From Thereva unica (lineage: Eukaryota > Arthropoda > Insecta > Diptera > Therevidae): DNA of 64,000 nucleotides. Every line of letters begins with the position of its first letter. The stretch's first letter is position 1. This document shows positions 53,725 to 64,000 of this stretch, piece after piece. Position numbers and translations under genes: made by a program. The notes beneath the pieces are model-generated. The model had not been told where the DNA came from and did no database searches. It saw only the letters and a list, made by a program, of their open reading frames with translations. The DNA lies in assembly GCA_949987705.1 (NCBI GenBank), contig OX465281.1:179442516-179506515 (forward strand), given 5' to 3'.

Positions 53725-53905
53725 TTATTCTTCTGTTTGAGCCGATGTATCCACCAGCTCTTTCGCCCTTTGCTGCTTCACTATTTCCTCCTTTGCTTTG
53801 AGGTAGGTTGACCTAACCCACCTAATCTTCTCCTTTATGGCAAGCTCGATGTTTTTCTTAACGTCGACATACTCCATGAGGTCCACCAACTTCCAGAGCT
53901 ATGAG
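53725..53905 (-). pseudogene. Possible N-terminal fragment of LINE ORF1
   Basis: An open frame of about 60 codons (MEYVDVKKNIELAIKEKIRW, TYLKAKEEIVKQQRAKELVD) predicted to be helical and charged, ending in TAA at 53725. Its composition and position upstream of the ORF1 pieces suggest an ORF1 N-terminus, but the match is weak. Confidence 0.35.
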
Positions 53906-53970
53906 TCAAAATATCATTTTTTTACAGAAAAAATATTGCACATAATTAGAAAAATTGACAAAGTTCTTCG
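53887..53970 (+). repeat. Dispersed repeat, inverted copy at 55440-55525
   Basis: CCACCAACTTCCAGAG, TATGAGTCAAAATAT and the following A/T tract are found as the reverse complement at about 55440-55525. The two copies could pair over about 80 bases. Confidence 0.7.
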
Positions 53971-54011
53971 GAAATAACTTAGAGCATCTTAATAACACAG
54001 TGTTATTTTAG

Positions 54012-54205
54012 CTTTTTCAAAAAAAAAGCTTATACAGAGGCTCTGTCCGTCTGTCCGTCTGTCCGTCTGAAGCCTACTTTCATCTCTGAAAGTACTGCAG
54101 ATACAGACTTGGGAAATATCTCAAAATGTAGCTCTTGGTCAAAAGACCAAAAACTGAGAAAATGGTCTGGAAATTTCAACCAGAAGTATATTTAAACAAC
54201 AAAAA
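54012..54205 (+). repeat. Dispersed repeat, copy 2 of 11758-11945
   Basis: Starts at the palindrome AGCTTTTTCAAAAAAAAAGCT and has three or four GTCCGTCT units where copy 1 has three. The rest matches copy 1 almost base for base. Confidence 0.75.
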
Positions 54206-54538
54206 AGAGTCTTTAAAGAAAATATTGTGACTAATTTTTGTGTTCTAAGGCTTATAACATCTTAATTATTCATTTTACCACAAAATTTCCAAGTAATAAA
54301 TTGTAGATTATTGAATTCTACACAAAAAGTGTCCTTGCAAATTTCCGGTAAGATGTGCCGTTTCGGAGATATAGTGGAAAACCCATTTGCATACGTTTTC
54401 AAAGATGGCGGGCAAATGGGGGGGGGGGTTAGAATCCCGAAAACTCAAACTTAAGCTCACCCTGACCCCCCCTACACATCCCAAAAATAAAACCTTGTCC
54501 TGCATTTTTGCAATGTTAAAGTACCATTTCCATGGACT
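54206..54538. other. Unassigned DNA with a G-rich tract
   Basis: Includes GGGGGGGGGG near 54420; no gene seen. Confidence 0.4.
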
Positions 54539-54650
54539 ATAAAGGGCTAGGGAAACTCCCTCGTCTGTGGGGCTGCGAGTTCGATCCTTCGGCTCGCGGT
54601 GCTTTTTTTTTCGTCATAATAATTTTTTTTAATTTCCTTCGGGGATTTTG
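54539..54650 (+). repeat. tRNA-like unit, partial copy of unit 3
   Basis: CGTCTGTGGGGCTGCG, the B-box-like GAGTTCGATCC and CGGCTCGCGGTGC followed by a T run match 12418-12470. The A-box half is degenerate. Confidence 0.55.
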
Positions 54651-56080
54651 TTTCATATGAAACAAGTTTTTGACATGAATACGTCTCTAAATTGCTTCCA
54701 GAACAAAAACCGATGATAACGAAATTATGGCATATAGTTTTTATTTGCAGCTCAAAAACTATTGTTTATATTGAATAAAGAAATATACCATGACGTGTGT
54801 GAAGAATCAAAGAATTTTATTGTTTACATTTGATTTCCTTTTTTTTTAAGCTATGATGATTATATTGTAGTGTTTGTTAAATACTTTGTTAAGTTTTAGA
54901 TAACGCAGTCTCACAACTTATAACCTACATAAGCCTTTAACAAAAACTTTTCAAGATTAATTATATATAGCGTTGGTCAGTGTGATACTTATGAATCTCC
55001 ATTGCCAAACTAGGGTGCGGTAAGCCGAATTTTTAACAATAAGACATGTATGTTTAAGTAAAATAATACACCTAATTCTGTTGTGCAAAGTGCACCACAT
55101 TAGATTTTCCTCCAATCCAAAGAAAAATGTTTAGATTCGTTTTCTATAGTGTTTACATGTGTGATGTGCTTTTTTTTTTCAATTTGACACATTCGAATTA
55201 TTGGCCTCGATTCCCAGATCCGGCGGCTTGGAAGTGAGTGCGGATCAATCTCCACTTAATATATTGTCATCCAATCTGAAGTGTTATTCAACAGAAAGAA
55301 TACAATGAAAAAGCGTAATTAGTGGCCAGTCTCTAGGCACAACATCCCACTATTTAAATGAAACTAGGCCCTCGAGTCATTTCTTGATCTATCTCCGAGA
55401 CATCCAGCGATGAAGAATAAATGGAAATAAATATAGGAACTTTTTCAATTTTTCTAATTCGAAATAGTTTTTCTGTAAAAAAAAATTATATTTTGACTCA
55501 TAACTCTGGAAGTTGGTGGTGTAGAACCTTCGCCTTTACAGTTTAGATAGGTGGGAGTATTCTGCGTATACTGCTACCTAATTCATGGAAGTAGGTCATC
55601 GGGTTACCAAAATACAGGGTGATATGTAAACCTCTATCAAAAAAATTTCAAAACGCCCTAGTGACCAAACCGTTACGATTTCTGCCCACCTCCCATATGA
55701 TTTTTTGTTCGTCTATCCAAAGCCTATCTACAGCCCGCCACTTTGTAACTTGAGGTGGGACACCCTGCATAAAGAAAACAATATAAAAACAAAATAATTT
55801 TTCATATTTTTTTTCTTTACCCGCCATTTTCCGACCAAACGTGAGGTTTTCCGGGAAAAGCTTATATAACTTTTTTTGTTGAGAATTTTCATAGCTTTAA
55901 TTTTGTCTTCATAACATTTTTCCAATTTCGACGTTTTTCCGAGCTACGGTCGGGAAAGCGTCGGAAAATTCATTCAATCGGATTTTCTCGTGATTTTCAC
56001 GAAGTACGGCCCGGAACTCAACGGTTACCTTTTCTCCAATTGCTAAACTCCCACCATTCCAAAATTCATTCAACTACTAT
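54651..56080. other. Unassigned DNA with dispersed repeats
   Basis: Holds the partner copies of 28953-29040 (at about 54757-54840), of 37015-37225 (at about 55003-55355) and of 53887-53970 (inverted, 55440-55525). No gene was recognised. Confidence 0.5.
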
Positions 56081-56376
56081 TTTTTTTGCAGTTTTAGCAA
56101 TTTCTTTACTCTGGAAACTGTACTAATATCAAATAGAGGAGAATTTTTATATTTCATTGAGTGAATTAACAATTTAAACAAATATATTAAAGGAGAATTT
56201 TTTTTAATCTTATTGAGTGAATCACAACTAAATACAATTTAAATAAATATATAATAAATAAAGGAGAATTTTTCAATTTTATTCAGTAAATTAATTAAGT
56301 GCATAAAAAGCAAAAGAATTGAGATTTAAATAGAGTAAACAAAAGAGGAGATTTTTTTTGTGTTTTTGAAAATTTA
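56081..56376 (+). promoter_or_regulatory. Leader of the Ty3/gypsy-like element with repeated motif
   Basis: AGGAGAATTTTT followed by ATTGAGTGAAT or a close variant occurs three times (about 56144, 56190 and 56262), and a fourth, AGGAGATTTTTT, precedes the gag start at 56377. No LTR or primer site was identified to the left. Confidence 0.5.
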
Positions 56377-57545
56377 ATGAGTAAAGAAAAGAAGCAAGGT
56401 AAATCGAGAACCTTGCCTTATAACATAAAAGGTCTTAGATTAAATAATTTGTTTAGTCTTGGTAGCAGGGAAAATTTAAGCGAATTAGAGGATATTTTAG
56501 AAGAAAATTTTGAACAAAATTTAAGTGAAGTTAAAGATAATTTTGAATCGGGTAATACAAGTGATTTAAGTGCATTTTCAAATATGCCAAATAATACAGA
56601 TTTGCCCAACTCCGGTGTTAGTCCACCTCAGGCACATAATTCAAGTACCTCAAACGATAAAAACGCGATATCAAATATGGCCAATGGAGTGTTTAAAACG
56701 CTAAGAATCCCCGATGCGGTTAAAGATCTACCAAGTTTTGACGGAAACCCCCGACTCCTACATGATTTTATCCGCAATGTAGAGGAAATTTTGTTCCTCG
56801 TTAGTGAAGCAAACGGAACAATATACGGTCGCGTTCTTATTCGAGCAATTCGCAATAAAATAGTTGGCCCTGCCAACGAAGTCCTTTACATGTATGGCAC
56901 TCTATTAGAATGGAGTTGTATAAAAGGAAATTTAGTCCTCCATTATTCCGATAAGAGGAATGAAACCTCTCTCATTCACAAGATAAAACGGTAGAAAAAA
57001 TTTACAGTCAAATTATCGAGATTCAAGCTGCCATGTTCAATCATTTGCAAATTCACGAAACTCAAGCAAACGTAATTACTGCAAAAGAAAACCTTTTCAG
57101 GGAAATGTGTCTTAACACATTTTTAACAGGATTACGAGAACCCTTAGGCTCAACAATACGAGCAATGCGTCCCGAGTCTTTAGCAGTTGCGTTCTCCTAC
57201 TGCATTAAAGAGCAAAATATTTATTACGTCAAAAGTGATCGTACCCATTTTGGTAACAGTTTTCAGAGAAAGGATGAACAAAACAAAATACGTCAAACCC
57301 CACATTTTTATCAGGCAAATTATCAGAATAGACCACCCTTTCGAACACATCAACCCTTTTCACATCAGAGACCATTTGTACCACAACAAAGAGCCCCTGT
57401 ACAACAGCATTTCTTTTCTCCACAACAAAGACCCTTTTCTCAACAAACTAGGCAACGACCTTTCTCACAACAGCAAAGGCAATTTCTTCCTCAACATAGA
57501 CCTTTTAATTCAAACGTCTTTGGACAAAATCAGCAATATCGGTAA
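56377..57545 (+). pseudogene. Ty3/gypsy-type gag, one frameshift
   Basis: Starts MSKEKKQGKSRTLPYN at 56377. The capsid region has LPSFDGNPRLLHDFIRNVEE, LIRAIRNKIVGPANEVL and HYSDKRNETSLI, typical of errantivirus-like gypsy elements. The frame breaks at about 56990 and resumes at 57033 (MFNHLQIHETQANVI, FLTGLREPLGSTIRAM). The C-terminus is a Gln/Pro/Phe-rich nucleocapsid (many QRPF repeats) without CCHC knuckles, as in gypsy-group elements. Confidence 0.85.
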
Positions 57546-58086
57546 TACCAATATTCGCAATCCCCAACCAAACTTCGTTAACAAAGAATTCTTTGCTGTA
57601 TCGGAAGAGAATCCACAAACCGAACAAAGCTACGAGTGTGACAACTATTATACTAATGATTATCATTATTCAAATCTTGATAGGTTCTATAACCAACACC
57701 CTGATAATTATACTGAGTACCCACCAGAGGCAAAACTTGGTCCGGAAAAAGAAGCTAACATAGCCGATGTCAATCGGATACCTAGACGTAAACAAGCATG
57801 GTGATCGTCTACTTTATATGAATGTCTCATCACCTTATGGGAGACCCCTCAAATTCTTAGTTGATACTGGCTCCTCTTCGTCATTTATTAACCCTGAGTT
57901 CGTAGACCCTAACAGCATAGTAACCACAAGTCCCAGAATAATCATAACAATGTTAGACAAACACAAATTAGAGCATGAGGTAATACTACCGAACTTCATC
58001 GAGTTTAACCAACCTGGTAAAACACGATTCCTAGTTTTCAAGTTCCACAACTATTTTGATGGCCTTTTAGGTTTAGATGCTTTAAC
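57546..58086 (+). pseudogene. Ty3/gypsy-type protease region of pol, interrupted
   Basis: The linker (NFVNKEFFAVSEENP) and protease (LKFLVDTGSSSSFINPEFVD, YFDGLLGLDAL) are in two further frames, with shifts near 57540 and 57780; one may correspond to the programmed gag-pol shift. The active-site triad DTG is intact. The gene is cut after GLDALT by a hAT-type MITE (58087-58804) and resumes at 58813. Confidence 0.85.
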
Positions 58087-58804
58087 CTTGGAATAGAGAA
58101 CTACAGGAAAGGCCTTCGTGTGTATAATCCCTGTATGTGAGCGTAGTGAAATCTGAGGGTTAGTCAACTGTCAAATTGGGTTAGTTAGCTGCTTGTGTTC
58201 CCGCGTTCGGTGGAATACTTTTTTAAGACGAGTTTTTTTTATAAAATTATCCGAAATCTTATCAAAACTAACTTAAAAATAGAAAGAAAGTATAAAGAAT
58301 AGTTTAAAGCATAATTAAAGTTCTAGTGAGTGAGTTTTCTGTGAAAAAAAGAACAATGAAGTGTGCAGTTTGTTAATGCAGGAATAAATGGAAATATGCA
58401 CGAGAAAAATCGTTCTTCAGATGAATGTGCTAAATAAAATAGTGCTTAAACACACATATTAGATATTTACATTAATAAATATGTGAATCACTGTGATAAA
58501 TTGTCCAAATAATGTAAATGTTATTTGGTTGTATTTCTTTGTTTACATTAAATGACCCAACGCAAAATTCAAGGGGATCAGCTGTTTAGATTTCGGAGTG
58601 ACGCCGTGTAAAAAGTTCATTTGTGGGGGCAAGATTTTATTTTAGATTACTCATAATTTTAACTCGCTCTTGCCCCTCCTTTATTTTACTCGGTTTTTAC
58701 GCTTGTAGTGTACAAACAACTACCAAAGCGTGGGCACTCATACAAAACGAATTTCACTACGTTTTAATTGGGCGAGGGCCCTTCCTGTAGTTTTGTATTC
58801 TAAG
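58087..58804. mobile_element. hAT-type MITE with 8-bp target duplication
   Basis: Ends CTTGGAATA...AACTACAGGAA and TTCCTGTAGTT...TATTCTAAG are inverted with a few differences. GCTTTAAC is duplicated at 58079-58086 and 58805-58812. Reading across the duplication restores the protease frame (DAL then TPLGAK), confirming the insertion site. No coding sequence. Confidence 0.9.
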
Positions 58805-58812
58805 GCTTTAAC

Positions 58813-58890
58813 ACCCCTTGGTGCCAAAGTAGATTTAGAAAACCAAAAACTTGTAACCAAAAATTCGGAATTCCCGTTTGGCTATTTAAT
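58813..58890 (+). pseudogene. Ty3/gypsy-type pol, end of the protease region
   Basis: LGAKVDLENQKLVTKNSEFP continues the protease after the MITE insertion. The rest of pol is absent: a BEL-type LTR end follows within about 30 bases. Confidence 0.75.
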
Positions 58891-58916
58891 TGATTTATTT
58901 TTGTATCTTTTTTAGA

Positions 58917-59083
58917 TGTTGGGAGGAGCTGCGGAAAATATGGAACAAGGCGTGGTCTGATGGAAGGATTTAGGGTTGTCAGGTGAGTAGTTTTATTTGG
59001 AATTATTTTCTTTGTGGTAATTTTTTGTTTACATTTTTCAGGAGTGGACAAACTGATGATTTTTCTGTGGACAGGACGGAACA
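58917..59083 (-). repeat. Candidate 3' LTR of the right-hand BEL element
   Basis: On the plus strand it starts TGTTGGGAGG and ends ACGGAACA, so the tips (TGTT/AACA) are inverted. Its inner end is fixed by the polypurine tract at 59084. The outer end is less certain because the partner LTR lies outside the window; 167 bases would be short for BEL. Confidence 0.5.
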
Positions 59084-59096
59084 TTCTCCGGGGCCT
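59084..59096 (-). promoter_or_regulatory. Polypurine-like tract of the right-hand BEL element
   Basis: The minus strand reads GGCCCCGGAGAA just before TGTTCCGTCC, in the expected place for priming plus-strand synthesis. Confidence 0.5.
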
Positions 59097-59210
59097 TGAA
59101 GCCCTTGCTTCAAAAATTATTCCCGTTTAATTGTTAATAAATTCAAATTTGGTTAACGAAATATTTTAGTGATTTCCGTGGTTCTCTGTGATTTTTAATT
59201 GTAGTTTTTA

Positions 59211-60293
59211 TTAGTTAATAGGTTCTATAGGTAATAAGCAAATTTTTGTTATTGGCCCCTTTAGAATTGAAGATTTGGTTTTTACCGTGACGACTCGGAC
59301 TAATTGGTCTGATCCTGGGTGGACATGAAGTATTCGTCCTAGCATCCATTGAGACGGTGGGAGGTTATCTTCCTTGACGACGACTAATTGACCGATTTTT
59401 ATGTTTTGCTGTGTCCTAGTCCATTTCGGCCTTTGTTGAAGACGTGACAAATATTCAGAATTCCACCTTTTCCAAAATGTTTGATATAGCTGTTGGATGT
59501 ACTGCCATCGATCTAGTCTGTGAATATTCATGTTCAATACTGTGGGTTCAGGGGGTGTAAGCAATACGTCTCCGATCAGAAAATGAGCTGGTGTTAGTGG
59601 TGTTAGGTCTTCTGGATCATTGCTGATTTCGCCCAATGGTCGTGAATTTAAACATGCTTCTATTTGTGTGATTACTGTGTTAAATTCCTCATATGTGAGT
59701 GTCGCTGTTCCTAGGATTCGTTTCAGGTGATGCTTTGTTGATCGTACTCCCGATTCCCATAGTCCCCCAAAATGTGGTGCCGACGGTGGAATAAAATGAA
59801 ATTTTACTCCTTCGGTTTCCAGCGTTGATGCAATTTCCTTATTCAATTCTGATGTCATTTGTGAAGCTTGCCTCGTCATCACCTTGTTCGCCCCAATGAA
59901 ATTTGATCCACAATCACAGTACATGTCGCTACATTTGCCTCTGCGAGAAACAAACCGACGATAAGCTGCGATGAATCCCTGAGAGCTAAGATCGGTTACG
60001 ATGTCGATGTGCAATGCTCTGGTCGTCATGCATACAAATATTGCCAAGTACCCCTTGTATTTTTTGGCTCCCCTTCCCTTGTAAGTTTTTAATTCAAAGG
60101 GACCGCAGTAATCGACTCCAGTGTGACTGAATGGTCTGGACATTCGTACCCTTGCTTGAGGTAAATCGCCCATCAGCTGCTGTTGTGTTGCCGCCTTCTG
60201 TTTGTGACATGTGATACATTTGTGTATCTGGAAGCGTATTGTATTTCTCACATTTAAAATCCAATATTTTCTTAGAATGACACTCATCATCAT
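59211..60293 (-). pseudogene. BEL/Pao pol, integrase part (frameshifted from the main ORF)
   Basis: 360 codons: end of the HHCC domain (CITCHKQKAATQQQLMGDLP), the DDE core (HTGVDYCGPFELK, MYCDCGSNFIGANK, PHFGGLWESGVRSTKHHLKR) and the C-terminal DUF5641-type region (LKIGQLVVV-like, SQWMLGRILHVHPGSDQLVR). All three catalytic positions are present. It follows the main ORF with a one-base frame change in a run of five G near 60300. Confidence 0.9.
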
Positions 60294-63200
60294 TTGTGGC
60301 CCCCATGTAAGGTTTCCTTATGGTATTTGTCGATGATCAACCGTGTTATATGGTCCTTATCTGGTAATATCACCGGGTGTTTTTCTTCATATCTTAACAG
60401 AGAGTGCTTCAATCGCCCGCTTACTCGCAAAATTCCCTCCTGGTCCAGGAATGGTGTCAGTTTGATCAATGGACTGGATTTGCTGATTTCGTGTTTCTTG
60501 CTGAGGCTGTTGATTTCTTCTGGGAAGTGCTTTCGTTGAACTAATTTGATGATGGTTCCCAAAGACTCCTTTAGTTCAGTATTCGTTAAATACTGGATTC
60601 CTTGTGTCTGGGTCTGCTTCCTACAATTATTGATGAACCGCTTGCAATAGGACATGACTCGCACAAGTTTGGTAAGTGACGAAAATCTCTGTAGTATGTC
60701 GTCTTCTATCTCAATTTTTGCACAGCAGTGTGTTGGTTTCCGTTGCTCCAACTCGGTTGTTTGGATAATCCTTGCAGTGGGCCAGTAGTGTTGTGATTTT
60801 GTTAACCATTCTGGTCCCTTCCACCATAATTCATAGCCTTTTAAGCTGTTAGCTGATAGTCCGCGTGTCGCGCAATCTGCTGGATTTTTACTCGTCGGTA
60901 CATGACCCCAGATGACTTCTCCTGGACAATCGTGGATAAGAGATACGCGATTCGCTATGAATGTTTTCCATCTCGTAGGGTGTCCTTTCAGCCAGGCCAA
61001 CACAATTTCGGAGTCGGTCCAAGCGTATGTAACTGTATCCTCAGGGAGTTTTAAAGCGTTCCGCGTGGATCGAAGTAATTTTGTAGGTAATACTGCCCCG
61101 CATAGCTCTAATCTAGGAAGAGATACAGTTTTTATGGGGGCTACCCTAGTTTTCGCTGTAAGAATATTGACTCTTCTCTCTCCGTTCTGGATGGCACAGA
61201 GATAAATAACCGCAGCATACGCCTGAATGGAGGCATCGCTGAATCCATGTAGTTCCACCTTGGTGTGTGAGTCCACGATGTTTAACCATCTTTTGATCTC
61301 TATTTCGTTCACTCCTTGAATTTCATTTTGATATTTAACCCATTCAGATTGAAGTTCCATCGGTATCAAGTCATCCCAATTAATTTTTGCTAACCATAAT
61401 TTTTGCATCATGATTTTTGCACGCACAATGACTGGAGCTAACCATCCTAGTGGGTCAAATAGTGTTGAGATTTCAGAGAGGATAGATCTTTTGGTTAATT
61501 TTCGTAATTGTGGTCTTTCCCTTAATGAATATGAGAAGGTGTCCTTTCCTGGGTTCCAATAAAGGCCGAGTGCCTTCACACTTTCATGTTTACTAATATC
61601 GACTGTTAAATCCATTCCTCTTAACTCTGCCGGTATGTCTTCTAGTACTGATGGTGAGTTCGACACCCATTTCCGGAGCTGAAAACCTCCTGCCGTCAAG
61701 AGGTTCCTTAGCTGTGTCTGTTTTTCAATTGCTGCCATTACAATGTCTGCTCCTGACATCAAGTCGTCCACGTAAAAGTCAGTCTGGGCTGCCGCTGATG
61801 CCACTGGATAATTTGCCTGTTCGTCAATGGCTAACTGCTTTATTACTCTTGTCGCAAGATATGGCGCGCTTTTCGTACCAAAGGTGACCGTGAGTAATCG
61901 GAAATCCTTGACCGGACTTTGTGCTGACTCTCGCCATACGATTCGTTGGAGATCTGTATGTTTGCGTGAAACCCATATCTGCCGATACATTTTAGCGATA
62001 TCAGCAGAGAATGCAATGCGATGTATTCGCCACCGGAGGAGGATTGTGTACAGATCATCTTGTTGAACGGGTCCGTTTAGAAGGATTGTGTTGAGTGCTA
62101 AACCATTGCTTGTTGGTGAAGATGCATTGAATACAACGCGAAGCTTGGTTGTAGTGCTATCTTCCTTTAAAACCGCGTGATGAGGTAAATAGCAGCTTGG
62201 ATATTCTTCGTTGGTGTTGATGGGTTCCATGTGTTCAAGTGTTAGATATTCCTTGAGGCAATCATCATATTGTAATTTAAGCTCAGGATTTTTGCGTAGT
62301 CGATTTTCGGATTGGTGGAGACGGGAGAGAGCTGTGTGTCGAGAGGTTCCTAAAGATGTGGGGTTGTCCGATAGCGGAAGTTCAACTTCGTACCGTCCAT
62401 CAGGTCTGCGGTTGTGAGTTCGTGAAAAGTGTTCTTCACACAGTTGTTCCTCCTTCGTGAGCGGTTGTTCTATGGCGACTTCTTCCAATTCCCAAAACCT
62501 TTTCATCTGGTCGTGTAGATCTGACATAACATGGAAACTGTTCACAGTGTTGGACGATATTGGTTCTGCTACCCTTCCTGACAAAATCCATCCTAGAGCT
62601 GTTTTTTGAGCGACAGGAGATCCATTTCTCGTAAGTATGAGGTCTTCCATTATGATTTGCCCGTGAATGTCTGCCACAATCAGTATGTCGATTTTTGCGG
62701 GATGATAGTAGTGAGGATCTGCTAATCGTAATTGGCTAATGTGATCCCAATCTCTTTTACAGATTGCGCTAGTTGGAAGAAAGTTGGTCACATTTTTCAT
62801 TACCAGCGCAGATACATTCACTGAGAAATCATCTTCGTAGTGTGGTCGAATAGTGAATTCTACTTGAGCGTTGACATATCCCACTCTTGCCAGGCCGACT
62901 CCGTTTACATCAGCTCGAATCGTTCTCTTTTTCAAATTCAACTTCTGCACAACGGATTCTGTTACTATTGATACTTGAGATCCTTGATCAATCAATGCCC
63001 GAGCTATCAATTCTCTTCCTGCGGTGGATCGCAGCCTTACCAGTGCTGTAGGCAACAAGACGTGATGATTTGGAGTATTCCCTCCTGCCATTGTTGAATT
63101 GAGACTACATACTGGTGATGAGTTGAGATTTGGATAACTTGATAGCTCCGATTGCGGTCCTGAGGCCGACTGTGGCCTAGTAGAGGTTGTGGCTAAGGAC

Positions 63201-64000
63201 TGAGTGTGAACTTCGTGGGTAGTCGTCAGTGGTTGATTCGGATGAGCCGTTGGCGCGGTGTTCAGGCTTCTGTCTTCGTTCCACCGATGCAGCAACGAAT
63301 GATGATTTTGATGACAAATGTTACACTTGTGTTTGCTAGGACACTGTGCCACTAAGTGGCCATGGCCTAAGCAGTTTAGGCATAGCCCCTTGGTTTTGAC
63401 AGCATCCAACTTCTGTGAAACCGAAAGGCCAATAAATTTTTGGCATTGTCGAATACTATGATTGCTTCGACAGTAGTTGCAGGTTGGGGCATTTGTTGCA
63501 TGAAATGCCTGAGGCGTAGTCCTTGGTCTTGTAGTAAACCCTCTGTAAGACCTATTTGGTGGTGACATCTTCTGCGCGACGGCTTCCAAGGTCCTGAAGC
63601 GGCCCTCCATAAACTCTCTGAGTGTACCCCATGATGGTATTGTTGTCTCCTTGCTGATGCTTTGTTCCCACAAATGATGGGTGTCTGGTGGGAATTTCTG
63701 GACTATGGTGTAGATGATTACAGCGTCCCAGCTTTCGACTTTGATTCCAAGATTGTATAGCGCTTGTAAGCACTCGGTGGTCACATCCATTAAGCTTTTA
63801 ATCCCCTGGGCTGACTCATTCGATATGGTGGGCTGTGAGAATAGAAGACTCAATTGCGAATTGACTAATACTCTCTTGTTGTCATATCGGTCCACGAGAA
63901 GCTTCCATGCTGGCTCGTAGTTGTCGTTGGTAACTTGGACTTGCCGTAGAAGACCCTCAGCTTCTCCACTTAAATGTAGTTTTAAGTATTGAAGCTTTTG
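60290..64000 (-). pseudogene. BEL/Pao gag-pol, partial at window end (gag, protease, RT, RNase H)
   Basis: Open from the window edge to 60290, over 1200 codons; the true start is outside the window. In order: DUF1759 gag domain, Cys/His knuckles (CNYCRSNHSIRQC, CLNCLGHGHLVAQC, CNICHQNHHSLLH; about 135-200 residues from 63895), protease (ARALIDQGSQVSIV), complete RT including YLPHHAVLKEDSTTTKLRVV and FYVDD (about residue 708), RNase H (YAWTDSEIVLAWLKGHPTRW) and the start of the integrase HHCC domain (YHKETLHGG). One frameshift near 60300 separates it from the rest of integrase. Apart from that the copy looks intact. It served here as the reference that revealed the RT deletion in the nested BEL. 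Confidence 0.92.

Overview
This window looks like repeat-rich, non-coding chromosomal DNA from an insect. It is AT-rich, has long (TA)n tracts, and is filled with element families typical of insects: BEL/Pao and Ty3/gypsy LTR retrotransposons, an R1-type LINE, Helentron-like elements carrying satellite arrays, hAT, Tigger/pogo and Harbinger-type DNA transposons, and foldback elements. I cannot name the species. No ordinary host gene with exons was recognised. The only host-type protein is a MIF4G/PAIP1-like reading frame that lies inside an LTR element.

Layout. 1-11745: a BEL/Pao pol gene on the minus strand, apparently split (1-357 and 9868-11745) by a block of about 9.5 kb. That block holds a foldback element (358-1534), a 128-bp satellite array (1768-3206) and two head-to-tail Helentron-like copies full of a related ~125-bp satellite (3501-5188 and 5305-9809). 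The second copy is interrupted by a 1.5-kb foldback element (8191-9695). 11758-12470: a dispersed repeat followed by three tRNA-like, SINE-type units.

12682-28654: a 16-kb LTR element read on the minus strand, with 1.92-kb LTRs, a tRNA-Lys primer site and a 4-bp target duplication. It contains no recognisable gag or pol but does contain the intact MIF4G/PAIP1-like ORF (24635-25471). A 9.25-kb BEL element (15220-24468) is nested in it. This BEL has nearly identical 1533-bp LTRs, a 5-bp target duplication, gag, pol and an unusual third ORF, and its LTRs carry an array of seven hairpins.

28655-45590: a hAT element (29182-31048), a Tigger/pogo element whose transposase has a PHD-like finger (31659-34411), unassigned DNA with a small MITE and a (TA)n tract, a decayed BEL copy (38251-41551 and beyond) whose leader and LTR hold a Harbinger-type and a TA-flanked MITE, and a third Helentron-like copy in inverse orientation (43303-45590) that abuts a Helitron-type helicase fragment. 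46366-53905: two LINE reverse-transcriptase relics on the plus strand and a damaged R1-clade LINE on the minus strand. 53887-58890: dispersed repeats and a truncated Ty3/gypsy element (gag and protease) interrupted by a hAT-type MITE. 58917-64000: the 3' part of another BEL element, running off the window.

Functionally the window is a stack of nested insertions. Several empty and filled sites, TSDs and LTR pairs give a relative order. The points most worth following are the host-type translation-factor gene carried by the outer LTR element, the third ORF of the nested BEL, and the covarying hairpin array in its LTRs.
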